DNA of 29,802 bases from UBA11540 sp045536425 (GCA_045536425.1 JAZSNN010000014.1:1-29802); one strand, 5' to 3'. Positions 14,543-21,937 are shown, counted from the first letter of the stretch. Numbers and translations are program-made. The notes: generated by a model not told the origin, from the letters alone.

Positions 14543-14576
14543 AAAAGCACTTGTGAAAAATTTCACAAGTGCTTTT
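14543..14576. terminator. Palindromic bidirectional terminator, copy 1
   Basis: AAAAGCACTTGTGAAA and its exact reverse complement, separated by AA, between the convergent permease and SLOG genes. An identical 34-bp copy lies at 15307-15340. A weaker hairpin (AAATCCGC/GCGGATTT, 14507-14526) precedes it. Confidence 0.9.
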
Positions 14577-14583
14577 CTATTTG

Positions 14584-15012
14584 TTACATAATGTTGATGA
14601 CAATCTTTCCTTTCTTTTCTGCTAACGCTTTAAATTTTGCAGCTCCTCCGGGATACTTTGCGTGAGTTATAACATAGTCGCTTTTATCAATCATCCAGCG
14701 GTTTCGTCTGTCTATTGCATACCTTTGTGGTGTATTAGCAAGGACGTCGGGATATATAGTGTCGGAAAAATCAAACGCTGGGTTCTTCACCTTTTCGACT
14801 GGTCGGTACGCCAAAACGACAAAGTATTTGATATGCGGGAAGATGTTTGACAGATCTTTAAGCAGACCTCTTACAATAGCATCAAAGTTGCCATTGTTTC
14901 CAACAAGAAAAGCGACAACGTCTTTGGCTTCAATCAAATCTGTGAGGGTTGACCTCAACAAAGGCACAATTTCCTCCCCCGCTTTACTGTGACCAAAGAA
15001 AGTACAGACCAT
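14584..15012 (-). CDS. SLOG-family protein (DUF1273/YoqJ-like)
   Basis: A 142-aa cytosolic protein of the SLOG Rossmann-like superfamily. Motifs: N-terminal TFFGHS strand-loop, FLVGNNGNFDAIVRGLL (the glycine-rich GNxGxFD nucleotide-binding loop), VVLAYRPVEK, RYAIDRRNRWMIDKSDYVITH and GGAAKFKALAEKKGK. The family is thought to bind nucleotide-derived ligands; some SLOG proteins act in conflict or signalling systems, and most small ones are of unknown role. ATG at 15012 follows GGTGGTGAT. It is divergent from a ribbon-helix-helix gene; the 105-bp gap holds repeated GTATACTTA-type sites. Both genes lie within identical palindromes, suggesting one small cassette. Confidence 0.82.
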   Translation of the reverse strand: MVCTFFGHSKAGEEIVPLLRSTLTDLIEAKDVVAFLVGNNGNFDAIVRGLLKDLSNIFPHIKYFVVLAYRPVEKVKNPAFDFSDTIYPDVLANTPQRYAIDRRNRWMIDKSDYVITHAKYPGGAAKFKALAEKKGKIVINIM

Positions 15013-15030
15013 AAAATCACCACCAATAAA

Positions 15031-15096
15031 ATTTAGTATACTTAATTTTAGTATACTTATAACATTATACCACAATAAAATCTTAAAATATACTTA
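15031..15096. promoter_or_regulatory. Divergent control region with tandem AGTATACTTA repeats
   Basis: TTTAGTATACTTAA and TTTTAGTATACTTA occur in tandem at about 15033-15060 and a related AAAATATACTTAAAAT at 15086-15101. The core resembles the symmetric TTAAGTATACTTAA and could be the operator of the adjacent ribbon-helix-helix protein. A TATAAT on the minus strand (about 15064-15069) is the likely -10 of the SLOG gene; no strong -35 is visible. Confidence 0.6.
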
Positions 15097-15117
15097 AAAT
15101 AAGATGGTGGTGATGTT

Positions 15118-15303
15118 ATGAGAAACAAAAATAATAAACATTTAGGAATTGAAATTGACCCCGAACTTCACGCAAAGCTCCACTATATTTCAAAGTACGA
15201 GGACCGCTCCGCAAACGGACAGATTTTGTATCTCATTCGTCAATGCATAAAGGCGTTTGAAGAGAAAAACGGAAAGATTGAGATAGAAATCGACCAAAAG
15301 TAA
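15118..15303 (+). CDS. Ribbon-helix-helix (Arc-type) DNA-binding protein
   Basis: A 61-residue protein with the ribbon-helix-helix layout: a short beta strand (KHLGIEIDP), helix A (ELHAKLHYISKYEDRS) and helix B (ANGQILYLIRQCIKAFEEKNG), plus a charged tail. Such proteins bind DNA as dimers to short inverted repeats and often repress their own promoter. The repeats in the divergent gap are good candidate sites. ATG follows GGTGGTGAT, the same ribosome site as the SLOG gene. It could be an antitoxin-like regulator, but no toxin is recognised; the SLOG protein is the only partner. Confidence 0.78.
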   Translation: MRNKNNKHLGIEIDPELHAKLHYISKYEDRSANGQILYLIRQCIKAFEEKNGKIEIEIDQK

Positions 15304-15306
15304 AAC

Positions 15307-15340
15307 AAAAGCACTTGTGAAAAATTTCACAAGTGCTTTT
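15307..15340. terminator. Palindromic bidirectional terminator, copy 2
   Basis: Base-for-base identical to the 34-bp palindrome at 14543-14576. It lies between the convergent ribbon-helix-helix gene and thiT and is followed by T's. Confidence 0.9.
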
Positions 15341-15342
15341 TT

Positions 15343-15410
15343 ATGAATCGACTTCGTCATGAATTACCCTTCGGACATAAATTGGCTCCGCCGTGAATAG
15401 ACGCGGTGCG
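15343..15410. repeat. Possible remnant of a small interspersed repeat
   Basis: A non-coding stretch built of repeated TGAATT/TAAATT/TGAATA units alternating with small hairpin-like modules (CCTTCGG, GGCTCCGCC). It has the look of a short dispersed element; only one copy is in the window, so this is weak. Confidence 0.3.
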
Positions 15411-15965
15411 TCATTGGTTTGAGAACAACTTCGGTTGAATTTTTAAAAGCAGAAGCGTTCCCGCTACGGTAAAGACAAGCTCGGGGAGCATATAAAATCC
15501 GTTGTAGCAAACCGAATACCACGCGGGGTTCCAGCCCTCAGGACACCAGATATCAAAGAAAATCGTGCCCGAGATGAAATGCGACACAAATCTGAGCACC
15601 ATAACGAGCGAAATTCCGCAAACGATGCCAACAGTGCCCTTTTTTCTGAAAAGCCCCGCAAGTCCGAGGGGTGTATAGGCGAGAAGATAGTCAAAAATGA
15701 GTGCGCCTATCCAAATCCTTGCCGTCATACCCCAGCTCATCAGCGAGGAAAGGTCGAGGGCAATCTGCACCACCGAATAAAACGCGGAAACGAAGAGTCC
15801 CCATTTAACGCCGTATCGAATGGACAAAAGACAGATGGGGAGCATACTGAGAAGTGTGACCGAGCCTTCAAGCGGCATCTTCCAGATTTTGATGAGGCTC
15901 AGCACGGCGGCAAGGGCGACCATAATGGCACTTTCCACAAGCCGTCTTGTTTTTGTTGTAGTCAT
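15411..15965 (-). CDS. thiT: Thiamine ECF transporter substrate-binding subunit ThiT
   Basis: Membrane S-component that binds thiamine and works with the shared ECF module (EcfA/A'/T, not in this window). The 184-aa sequence has six hydrophobic segments and ThiT motifs: LSLIKIWKMPLEGSVTLLSM near the N terminus, IRYGVKWGLFVSAFYSVVQ in the middle and NPAWYSVCYNGFYMLPELV near the C terminus, in which the Tyr-Asn and Glu contribute to thiamine binding. ATG follows AAAGGAG. A TPP riboswitch with terminator in the leader on the same strand independently supports the thiamine assignment. Confidence 0.95.
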   Translation of the reverse strand: MTTTKTRRLVESAIMVALAAVLSLIKIWKMPLEGSVTLLSMLPICLLSIRYGVKWGLFVSAFYSVVQIALDLSSLMSWGMTARIWIGALIFDYLLAYTPLGLAGLFRKKGTVGIVCGISLVMVLRFVSHFISGTIFFDIWCPEGWNPAWYSVCYNGFYMLPELVFTVAGTLLLLKIQPKLFSNQ

Positions 15966-16139
15966 AAAAACTCCTTTGAGTATATTATTCTGAATAACCT
16001 GCCAAACAGAATTTCCGTCTGTCTTTGTTTCATCGCTTGAAATACACTCGTATTTCTGCGCTCTTCAACTTCGACATAGCAAAAATTCTTTGCTTGTCAG
16101 GATCCCTGACAGCGTGGTTGACGGTGTGCACCCCATCAA
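15966..16139 (-). other. Long thiT 5' UTR after the riboswitch terminator
   Basis: About 170 nt separate the riboswitch terminator from thiT. It includes a GTCAG-GATC-CTGAC-type palindrome (about 16098-16113) and a 15-codon mini-frame on the minus strand starting ATGTCGAAG, with no good ribosome site. No further known element was recognised. Confidence 0.4.
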
Positions 16140-16172
16140 CAAAAAAGACCGTAGGCAAAACACCTACGGTCT
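16140..16172 (-). terminator. TPP riboswitch terminator
   Basis: AGACCGTAGG and CCTACGGTCT form a 10-bp stem followed by TTTTTT on the minus strand, directly after the aptamer. Confidence 0.9.
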
Positions 16173-16179
16173 AGTATAA

Positions 16180-16278
16180 GCTACACGCTCTTTCCCTCCG
16201 TCGGCATTATCCGAATCAGGTTATCGGTCGGAGAAACAACCATCTCCCTCTCAGCCGCGGTAAAATTGCAGCTCCCGT
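16180..16278 (-). ncRNA. TPP (THI-element) riboswitch
   Basis: On the minus strand the aptamer shows the conserved blocks GGGAGC, GCTGAGAGGG, ACCTGATTCGGATAATGCC and CGGAGGGAA in the right order. High thiamine pyrophosphate should favour the following terminator and switch thiT off. Confidence 0.95.
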
Positions 16279-16292
16279 ATTCAGTTGACAAA

Positions 16293-16321
16293 ATTTTACC
16301 ACCAATAAGCGCTTTTGTCAA
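16293..16321 (-). promoter_or_regulatory. Promoter of the TPP riboswitch-thiT transcript
   Basis: TTGACA, 17 bp, TAAAAT on the minus strand, about 15 bp before the aptamer. Confidence 0.88.
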
Positions 16322-16330
16322 GAAGTTCCG

Positions 16331-16359
16331 TTGACTTAGAAACAAAATTTTGCTACACT
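16331..16359 (+). promoter_or_regulatory. Promoter of the HAD gene
   Basis: TTGACT, 17 bp, TACACT; almost back-to-back with the thiT promoter. Confidence 0.8.
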
Positions 16360-16383
16360 TGTTATATGAAAGAGGTGTATAAC

Positions 16384-17031
16384 TTGGAAGTTAAAGCAGC
16401 AATCTTTGACCTTGACGGAACTCTGCTCGATTCGATGGCGATGTGGCAGAACGTTTGCGACGAATATCTTGCACAAAACGGCTATGAATCGCAGGAAAAG
16501 CTCAGCGAGGAATTTCGCACGATGAGCCTTGACAGGTCGTCGCATTATATAAAAGAAGCCTTCAATCTCGACAAAAGTGCACAACAGATTTTCGATGAGA
16601 TAATAGATATGGTTGAGGACAGATACACCTCGACCCTACCTCTCAAGGACGGAGCTTATGATTTTGTAAAGAAGCTCTACGAGTCGGGAACAAAAGTCTG
16701 CGTTGCGACCGCGAGTATGCGCCACCTTGTCGAGAGGGCAATGAAGAGAACGGGACTCAGCGAATTTGCCTCGGGCATCTTCACCTGCTCGGAGGCAGGC
16801 GCACCCAAAACCGAGCCCGCAGTTTTTCTGCAGGCGATAGAGGCACTCGGCGCAAAGCCCGAGGAAACCTGGGTTTTCGAGGACTCGCTTCTGGCAATCC
16901 AAACCGCAAAAAATATAGGCTGTAAGGTCTGCGCCGTCTACGACGACAGCAACGCCGACACCACCGAGCCGATAAAAGCATTAGCCGACGTGTACCTCGA
17001 ATCGTTTGATAAGTCGGAAGGCGTTTTCTAA
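16384..17031 (+). CDS. HAD-superfamily hydrolase (beta-phosphoglucomutase-like)
   Basis: A 215-residue phosphatase or phosphomutase of the HAD superfamily. Motif I FDLDGTLLDS gives the nucleophile Asp and the acid/base Asp two residues on; motif II is VATAS; motif III is the Lys in GAPKTEP; motif IV is VFEDS. A helical cap (about 18-80) places it in the PGM-like subgroup. The substrate (sugar phosphate or nucleotide) cannot be read from sequence. I chose TTG at 16384 because the GAGGTG ribosome site stands 7 nt before it, whereas the in-frame ATG at 16366 lies before that site. Transcribed alone. Confidence 0.85.
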   Translation: MEVKAAIFDLDGTLLDSMAMWQNVCDEYLAQNGYESQEKLSEEFRTMSLDRSSHYIKEAFNLDKSAQQIFDEIIDMVEDRYTSTLPLKDGAYDFVKKLYESGTKVCVATASMRHLVERAMKRTGLSEFASGIFTCSEAGAPKTEPAVFLQAIEALGAKPEETWVFEDSLLAIQTAKNIGCKVCAVYDDSNADTTEPIKALADVYLESFDKSEGVF

Positions 17032-17042
17032 GAGATAAGAAA

Positions 17043-17070
17043 AGAAGCAACCCTAAAGGGTTGCTTCTAT
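17043..17070. terminator. Bidirectional terminator between HAD gene and RHH gene
   Basis: AGAAGCAACCC/GGGTTGCTTCT, 11-bp stem with loop TAAA. The T run is better on the minus strand (TTTTCTT), so it mainly ends the minus-strand regulator operon. Confidence 0.8.
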
Positions 17071-17074
17071 GATT

Positions 17075-17245
17075 TTATTGCTCTTTCAGATTTTCGAGTG
17101 CAACACGCACGGATTCTATTACAAACGCTGAAAAGGTACAGTTTTTACCTTTTATCGCTTCTTCCACCTGGTCAATAACGTCATTTGGAAAACGTATGCA
17201 TTTGTTGGTAGTAAGCGGAATGGATGGAATTTTAAATTCTTTCAT
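17075..17245 (-). CDS. Small ribbon-helix-helix-like protein
   Basis: A 56-residue protein with an N-terminal strand (TNKCIRFPNDVIDQVEEAIKG) and a second helix (FSAFVIESVRVALENLKEQ), as in Arc/CopG-type DNA-binding proteins. Start at 17245 follows AGGTGAT. It lies 8 nt after the helix-turn-helix gene on the same strand, and the two are probably co-transcribed and co-regulating. Target unknown. Confidence 0.7.
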   Translation of the reverse strand: MKEFKIPSIPLTTNKCIRFPNDVIDQVEEAIKGKNCTFSAFVIESVRVALENLKEQ

Positions 17246-17253
17246 ACAATCAC

Positions 17254-17484
17254 CTATTTGTCTTTTCTCTCGTATGGTTTTTTGCAGTCGGTAAGTCCTG
17301 CAAGGTAATCCATACTCGTTTCGAGCGCCATCGCAATTCTCTTGCACTGTTCAAACGTAAAATATCTTTTTCCGTTTTCAATCTTGGAATAGTCGCTTTG
17401 GTCAATGCCGGTCAAAAACTGCATCTGTATCTGTGTATACCTTTTTTCTTTTCTCAATTCCTTGAGTCTTTTTCCTGTATCCAT
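17254..17484 (-). CDS. Xre-family helix-turn-helix regulator
   Basis: A 76-aa single-domain Cro/C1-type regulator: KRLKELRKEKRYTQIQMQFL, then GIDQSDYSKIENGKRYFTFE (recognition helix) and CKRIAMALETSMDYLAGLTD, the usual closing helix of the family. Start ATG at 17484 follows GGGTGAT; an in-frame TTG at 17496 overlaps that site. It is divergent from the small gene at 17568, and the gap contains an inverted and a direct repeat that could be its operators. Confidence 0.85.
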   Translation of the reverse strand: MDTGKRLKELRKEKRYTQIQMQFLTGIDQSDYSKIENGKRYFTFEQCKRIAMALETSMDYLAGLTDCKKPYERKDK

Positions 17485-17512
17485 ATTATCACCCAATTAA
17501 ATTATGGCAAAA

Positions 17513-17548
17513 TGACCTATTGAAAATAGGGTGAAACTGACCTATAAT
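17513..17548. promoter_or_regulatory. Divergent promoter-operator region
   Basis: Plus-strand promoter TTGAAA (17520), 17 bp, TATAAT (17543). TGACCTAT occurs twice (17513-17520 and 17538-17545), the second overlapping the -10. CCTATT-GAA-AATAGG forms an inverted repeat at 17516-17530 over the -35. These are likely binding sites for the adjacent Xre protein. Confidence 0.65.
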
Positions 17549-17567
17549 ATATATTGAGGTGATTTAT

Positions 17568-17813
17568 ATGAACTTATACAAAGAAATTCTATTAAACTTT
17601 TTGGAAAACGAGGAGTGTCACGTGTTTTTTCCGAACGTTGAGGAAAGCTTTTCACAGCTTGTCGAGAAGAAAAGCTATGATATGCTCAAAAAAATTCAAG
17701 CGATAATCCGCAACAACGATTTAGACGACGAGGACTGTTTTATGAAGATAGAGGAGATAGTGTGTTTGTTCGAAGAAAACGGTTGCAGCTGCGGCGGCCG
17801 TCACGATTTTTAG
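17568..17813 (+). CDS. Conserved small protein of unknown function (81 aa)
   Basis: Acidic, mostly helical 81-residue protein ending in a Gly/Cys-containing tail (IEEIVCLFEENGCSCGGRHDF). It resembles a short protein common in Clostridia with the ending 'IEEIxxxFE...GGxRHDF', but I know no function for it. ATG at 17568 follows GAGGTGAT and a good promoter with operator-like repeats, so it is a real, regulated gene, probably controlled by the divergent Xre regulator. Confidence 0.75.
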   Translation: MNLYKEILLNFLENEECHVFFPNVEESFSQLVEKKSYDMLKKIQAIIRNNDLDDEDCFMKIEEIVCLFEENGCSCGGRHDF

Positions 17814-17815
17814 CA

Positions 17816-17880
17816 GGCTACCTGTGACGAGAGGATATCTTTCCGTAGTGCCGAGCAGGTGCGAGGCTGAAGGAGAGAAA
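17816..17880. other. Unassigned structured region after the 81-aa gene
   Basis: GC-rich for an intergenic stretch. ACCTG (17820) can pair with CAGGT (17857), enclosing GAGAGGATATCTTTCC. No RNA family was recognised on either strand. Confidence 0.3.
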
Positions 17881-17915
17881 AGAGCTCCGCTTGGGTTTCC
17901 AAGCGGAGCTCGCTT
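17874..17915. terminator. Strong terminator between the 81-aa gene and lipoprotein gene
   Basis: Perfect 13-bp stem GAGCTCCGCTTGG/CCAAGCGGAGCTC with a 4-nt loop; TTTTCT follows on the minus strand and GCTTTATTT on the plus strand, so it serves both convergent genes. Confidence 0.9.
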
Positions 17916-18553
17916 TATTTGAGATATATAGTACCTTCAATTCTCGTCACGTCGAAGTCCCAGCAATATTCGTACAGCTCATCGTCCGCCAGAACACGAC
18001 TCATATCTCCGACAGATTCGGGTAAGCCGGTAAACTTTACGGTGCGACGTCCTTGCAAAATTTCAGAGGGAAACTCGCCCAAGGTGTAGGTTCGTTGTTC
18101 GAGGTCCACCGTCGCAGGAATATAATCCATACTTGAGGTTCTTTTGTAGGTGTACTCTACAGCCACACTGTTTGACGTGCTTTTGAGCTTGTATTCTTCT
18201 TTCAGCCTAAAATAGTGCAAGAAATTCAACCGTGTTGCTTCACCAAAGGCGTTTTCTTCCCAGTATTCTTCGGTGACAAACTCAAAATACTCGTCCCAGT
18301 TATCAAGCGTTATAGTGACCTTGCCGTGCTTGATGGTAGAGGTCGAGCTCGTTTCGGCAACCGACTCCTCTTTTGACGAAGTGGCGGTAGAGGTTGTGTC
18401 CGCCGACGAGGTTTCTTTTGATGAAGGTTCGACACTTTCAGTCTGCGAGACCTCAACACTTTCTATAGAGGACGTGTCGGCATCTGCGCCACAAGCGCAG
18501 AGCGAGATAAGCAAAACCGCTATAAGCAAAACACAAAAAATCTTTTTCATCAT
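17915..18553 (-). CDS. Putative lipoprotein with Ser/Thr-rich spacer
   Basis: A 212-aa membrane-anchored extracellular protein. The N terminus has Lys residues, a hydrophobic core and the lipobox LCAC; the lipidated Cys is followed by an extended Ser/Thr/Glu-rich linker (about 27-75) and a folded C-terminal domain (about 78-212) that I do not recognise. The start overlaps the comM stop as ATGA (18550-18553), implying translational coupling; the next Met, one codon later, is also possible. The same architecture occurs in the lipoprotein at 23624. Confidence 0.75.
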   Translation of the reverse strand: MMKKIFCVLLIAVLLISLCACGADADTSSIESVEVSQTESVEPSSKETSSADTTSTATSSKEESVAETSSTSTIKHGKVTITLDNWDEYFEFVTEEYWEENAFGEATRLNFLHYFRLKEEYKLKSTSNSVAVEYTYKRTSSMDYIPATVDLEQRTYTLGEFPSEILQGRRTVKFTGLPESVGDMSRVLADDELYEYCWDFDVTRIEGTIYLK

Positions 18554-20079
18554 CTTTTCCAAAACTTTCTGTCAAGAGTTCTGAACTGCACCGCCTGCAT
18601 AATGTGCGAGGCGCGGATAATCTCGCTCTTGTCCATATCCGCAACGGTACGGGAAACCTTTAGCATCTTGTCATAGGCTCTTGCCGAAAGTCCGAGGCTA
18701 TCAAAGGCTTTTTGCAGGGTCTCCTTTGCCTTGTCGTCCATCGGGCAGAGCTCTGTTATCAGCGACGGCGGAATGTGCGCGTTGCAGTCGATTTTGTGCT
18801 TTTGCATTCTTTCGCGCTGAAATTCTCTTGCGCCCAGCACCGCCTCGCGCATTTGAGCGGAGGAAATGCCCTTTTCGCGAGAGGAAATCTCCTCGTATTT
18901 TACGGGTAGCACCTCGATGTGTAGGTCAATTCGGTCGAGGAGCGGACCCGAAACCTTTGACAGATAGCGTTGTACTGCCTGCGGCGAGCAGGTGCACTCG
19001 CGTTGTGAGCTGCCGTAGTATCCGCAGGGACAGGGGTTCATAGCCGCCACAAGCATTGTGCGGCAGGGGTAGGTCACGGTAGATGCCACTCTCGAAATGG
19101 TTACCTTCCCGTCCTCGAGCGGTTGACGAAGCACCTCCATCGAAGCTCTGGAAAATTCGGGAAGCTCGTCTAAAAACAGCACACCGCCGTGTGCCATAGA
19201 AATCTCACCGGGTTTTGGATTTGTGCCTCCGCCCGAAAGACCGGGGGAGGATATGGTGTGGTGCGGGGAACGGAACGGTCTCGAAACCACAAAGGGCTTG
19301 TCCTCGTTGAGTTCACCTGCAACCGAGTGAATCTTTGTACATTCGATAGCCTCCTCGAAGGAGAGAGGAGGGAGTATGGACGGAAGTCGCTTTGCGAGCA
19401 TACTTTTGCCCGAGCCGGGCGCGCCAATCATCAAAACGTTGTGACCGCCCGCCGCCGCAAGCTGCATGGCATACTTTGCGCTCTCCTGACCCTTTACGTC
19501 GGCAAAATCGAGAAGCAAACTTCTTCTCTGCTCGTCAGAGAAGTTGAGCTTTTCTGCTTCGGGGATAAGTGCTTCTCCTTTGAGATGCGCGATAACCTCT
19601 TTTGCGTTTTCGGCACCGTAGACCTTGATGCCGTCGATGAGAGCGGCTTCGCATCGGTTTTGATAGGGAACGAAAATCGCCTCAAATCCCGCCTCGCGAG
19701 CCTTTATTACCATCGGCAGAATGCCGTTGATTGCGCGGACGTCGCCCGAAAGCGAAAGCTCACCCACAAAACAGTATCTGTCACAGTCAAACGACACCTG
19801 CTTTGTGGAAAGGAGAATAGCAAGAAAAATGGGCAGATCATACACGGGGCCGTTCTTTTTCAGATGTGCGGGAGCGAGGTTTACCGTAACCTTTGAGGTC
19901 GGAAATCTGAACCCGAGATTGTGCACAACGTGGCGCACGCGGTCGCGGGATTCCTTGACCGCCACGTCGGGCAGTCCGACAATGTCGAAGGACGGCATAG
20001 CCTGTATGCAATCCACCTCTACCGCAACGCGAAAGCAGTCAATACCGCTCAGCCCCATACTATGAAGTCTTGCGTACAT
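18550..20079 (-). CDS. comM: YifB/ComM family Mg-chelatase-like AAA+ ATPase
   Basis: Hexameric AAA+ protein related to ComM, which promotes branch migration during natural transformation. The 509-aa sequence has the N-terminal Lon-like domain (VEVDCIQAMPSFDIVGLPD, TVNLAPAHLKKNG), Walker A GAPGSGKS (219-226), Walker B FLDELPEF, the FRSPHHTIS and GEISMAHGG motifs and a Cys cluster CPCGYYGSSQRECTC that may bind zinc. Full family length. It lies 12 nt after the phosphomutase gene, with GGGTGGG as ribosome site, and overlaps the lipoprotein gene, so it is the middle gene of a three-gene operon. Confidence 0.94.
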   Translation of the reverse strand: MYARLHSMGLSGIDCFRVAVEVDCIQAMPSFDIVGLPDVAVKESRDRVRHVVHNLGFRFPTSKVTVNLAPAHLKKNGPVYDLPIFLAILLSTKQVSFDCDRYCFVGELSLSGDVRAINGILPMVIKAREAGFEAIFVPYQNRCEAALIDGIKVYGAENAKEVIAHLKGEALIPEAEKLNFSDEQRRSLLLDFADVKGQESAKYAMQLAAAGGHNVLMIGAPGSGKSMLAKRLPSILPPLSFEEAIECTKIHSVAGELNEDKPFVVSRPFRSPHHTISSPGLSGGGTNPKPGEISMAHGGVLFLDELPEFSRASMEVLRQPLEDGKVTISRVASTVTYPCRTMLVAAMNPCPCGYYGSSQRECTCSPQAVQRYLSKVSGPLLDRIDLHIEVLPVKYEEISSREKGISSAQMREAVLGAREFQRERMQKHKIDCNAHIPPSLITELCPMDDKAKETLQKAFDSLGLSARAYDKMLKVSRTVADMDKSEIIRASHIMQAVQFRTLDRKFWKR

Positions 20080-20091
20080 AAAAACCCACCC

Positions 20092-21801
20092 TTAAAATCT
20101 GGATTTGATGTCCTCTGCCATACGCTCACGGAGAGCCTGAGCTGCGTTTATATCCTCTGCCTTTGCGCAGTAGTAGATTTTGATTTTCGGCTCTGTGCCT
20201 GAGGGACGAACAATAACGCTCGCGTTGTTCTCGAGATAGAAACACAGAACGTTGGATTTGGGAAGTGCAACGGCACTCTTTTCGCCGGTTACACAGTTAA
20301 TAGAAACGCTGTTCTGAATGTCGACAAAGGTGAGAACCTTGAGTCCTGCGATAACGGCGGGAGGTGCGCTGCGAAGGTCAGCCATAATGTCAGCCATCTT
20401 CTGCATTCCGCTCGCACCCTCGAACACAACGTTGTCCTGGGAATCGAGGTATCTGCCGTGCTTTTTGTAGAGGGAATCGAGCACCTCGCAGAGATTCTTG
20501 CCCTCAAGCTTGTAGTAGGACGCCATCTCGACGATGAGAGCAGATGCGTTTACGGCATCCTTGTCACGAACGTAGGTGCCCGAGAGATAGCCGTAGCTCT
20601 CCTCAAAGCCGAAGATGTAGCGGTTTTCCTCGCCCTTTTCTTCGAGCATCAAGATTTGTTCACCAATGAACTTGAAGCCTGTCAGAACGTCCACAAGCTC
20701 GATGCCGTATTCTTCACAAATCGCGCAGATGAGAGGAGTGGTAACAATGGTTTTTATTGCGATAGGATTTTTGGGCATAGTGCCGTTTTTGATGCGGTTT
20801 TTCGCGATATAATCAAGGAGCAGAGCACCAACCTGATTTCCTGTCAAAAGCTCATACTCGCCACCTCTCTTAACAGCAATACCAACTCTGTCACAGTCGG
20901 GGTCGGTGGCGAGCAACAGCTCACAGCCCGTCTTCTCACAGAGCTCGAGACCCTTTTGAAGCGCCTCGCGGATTTCGGGGTTCGGATAGGGGCAGGTGGT
21001 AAAGTTTCCGTCGGGGTTTTCCTGCTCGGAAACGATGTCAATGTTGGTTACACCAAGGCGCTTTAACACCTCGCGAACAGGCTTGTTTCCCGTGCCGTTT
21101 AACGGGGTGTAGACGATGTGCATATTCGCCTTTTTGAGCACGTCGGGGTTTATCTGCTGAGCCACAACGCAGTCATAATACTCGTCGATAATTTCGTCCG
21201 TTATGTACTCTATTGTGCCGTCGGCAACCGCCTTGTCAAAGTCAGCGCGCTTAACTCCGTCGAAGATGTCGACGCGGTTTATGAGGGAAAGCACATATTC
21301 GCTCATCTCGAGATTCATCTGACAGCCGTCGGGGCCGTATGCCTTGTAGCCGTTGTACTTTGCGGGGTTGTGGCTCGCGGTAATCATAATTCCCGCACGG
21401 CAGGAGAGTCTTCTCACAGCAAACGAAAGAGCAGGTGTGGGCATAAGCTCGCGGTAGATGTAAACCTTGATGCCGTTTCCCGCGAGAACTGTTGCGGCAG
21501 CCTTTGCAAACTCGTCGGACTTGTTTCTCGAGTCGAAGGAAATCGCAACCGCGCTCTTTTCAAAGTTTGCCACAAGGTAGTCCGCAAGACCCTGAGTAGC
21601 CTTGCAAACGGTGTGAACGTTCATTCGGTTTGTGCCCGCGCCGATAACACCCCTAAGACCGCCCGTACCAAACTCAAGCTCTCTATAAAAGCGCTCGTAA
21701 AGCTCGTTTTCGTCGTCGGAAATGGCAGAAAGCTCAGCCTTTAAATCGTCGTCAGCCTTTTCAAGCCAAAGATTATATTTTTCGGTAATACAACTGTTCA
21801 T
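20092..21801 (-). CDS. Phospho-sugar mutase (phosphoglucomutase, PgcA type)
   Basis: Alpha-D-phosphohexomutase interconverting hexose 1- and 6-phosphates, most likely glucose, feeding UDP-glucose and polymer synthesis. The 569-aa protein has all four family motifs: phosphoserine loop TASHNP (Ser143), metal-binding DPDCDR, sugar-binding GFEESYGYL and phosphate-binding RPSGTEPK. Length fits the long PgcA/PGM2-like group rather than GlmM (~450 aa). Start at 21801 follows GGGAGTGAT; an ATG 10 codons upstream would overlap the leader. First gene of the operon with comM and a lipoprotein. Confidence 0.93.
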   Translation of the reverse strand: MNSCITEKYNLWLEKADDDLKAELSAISDDENELYERFYRELEFGTGGLRGVIGAGTNRMNVHTVCKATQGLADYLVANFEKSAVAISFDSRNKSDEFAKAAATVLAGNGIKVYIYRELMPTPALSFAVRRLSCRAGIMITASHNPAKYNGYKAYGPDGCQMNLEMSEYVLSLINRVDIFDGVKRADFDKAVADGTIEYITDEIIDEYYDCVVAQQINPDVLKKANMHIVYTPLNGTGNKPVREVLKRLGVTNIDIVSEQENPDGNFTTCPYPNPEIREALQKGLELCEKTGCELLLATDPDCDRVGIAVKRGGEYELLTGNQVGALLLDYIAKNRIKNGTMPKNPIAIKTIVTTPLICAICEEYGIELVDVLTGFKFIGEQILMLEEKGEENRYIFGFEESYGYLSGTYVRDKDAVNASALIVEMASYYKLEGKNLCEVLDSLYKKHGRYLDSQDNVVFEGASGMQKMADIMADLRSAPPAVIAGLKVLTFVDIQNSVSINCVTGEKSAVALPKSNVLCFYLENNASVIVRPSGTEPKIKIYYCAKAEDINAAQALRERMAEDIKSRF

Positions 21802-21836
21802 CACAATCACTCCCAAGTAAAATGTTTCCAAATTAT

Positions 21837-21865
21837 ATTATACCACATAAACACTCCCAAAGCAA
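21837..21865 (-). promoter_or_regulatory. Promoter of the phosphomutase-comM operon
   Basis: TTGCTT, 17 bp, TATAAT on the minus strand, with TG just before the -10. Confidence 0.82.
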
Positions 21866-21908
21866 CGAAAAAATGGAGATATTTCGGCAATAATAAAGGC
21901 ATAAGCAC

Positions 21909-21937
21909 TTGACAATTTAAGGTATATGTGGTAAAAT
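21909..21937 (+). promoter_or_regulatory. Promoter of the tRNA-Ser pair
   Basis: TTGACA, 17 bp, TAAAAT, 18 bp before the first tRNA. Confidence 0.88.

Noticed and set aside
15118..15303. Classical toxin-antitoxin pair with the SLOG gene as toxin
   Set aside because: The two genes are divergent rather than co-directional, and the SLOG protein has no toxin motif; kept only as a hypothesis of a regulated pair.
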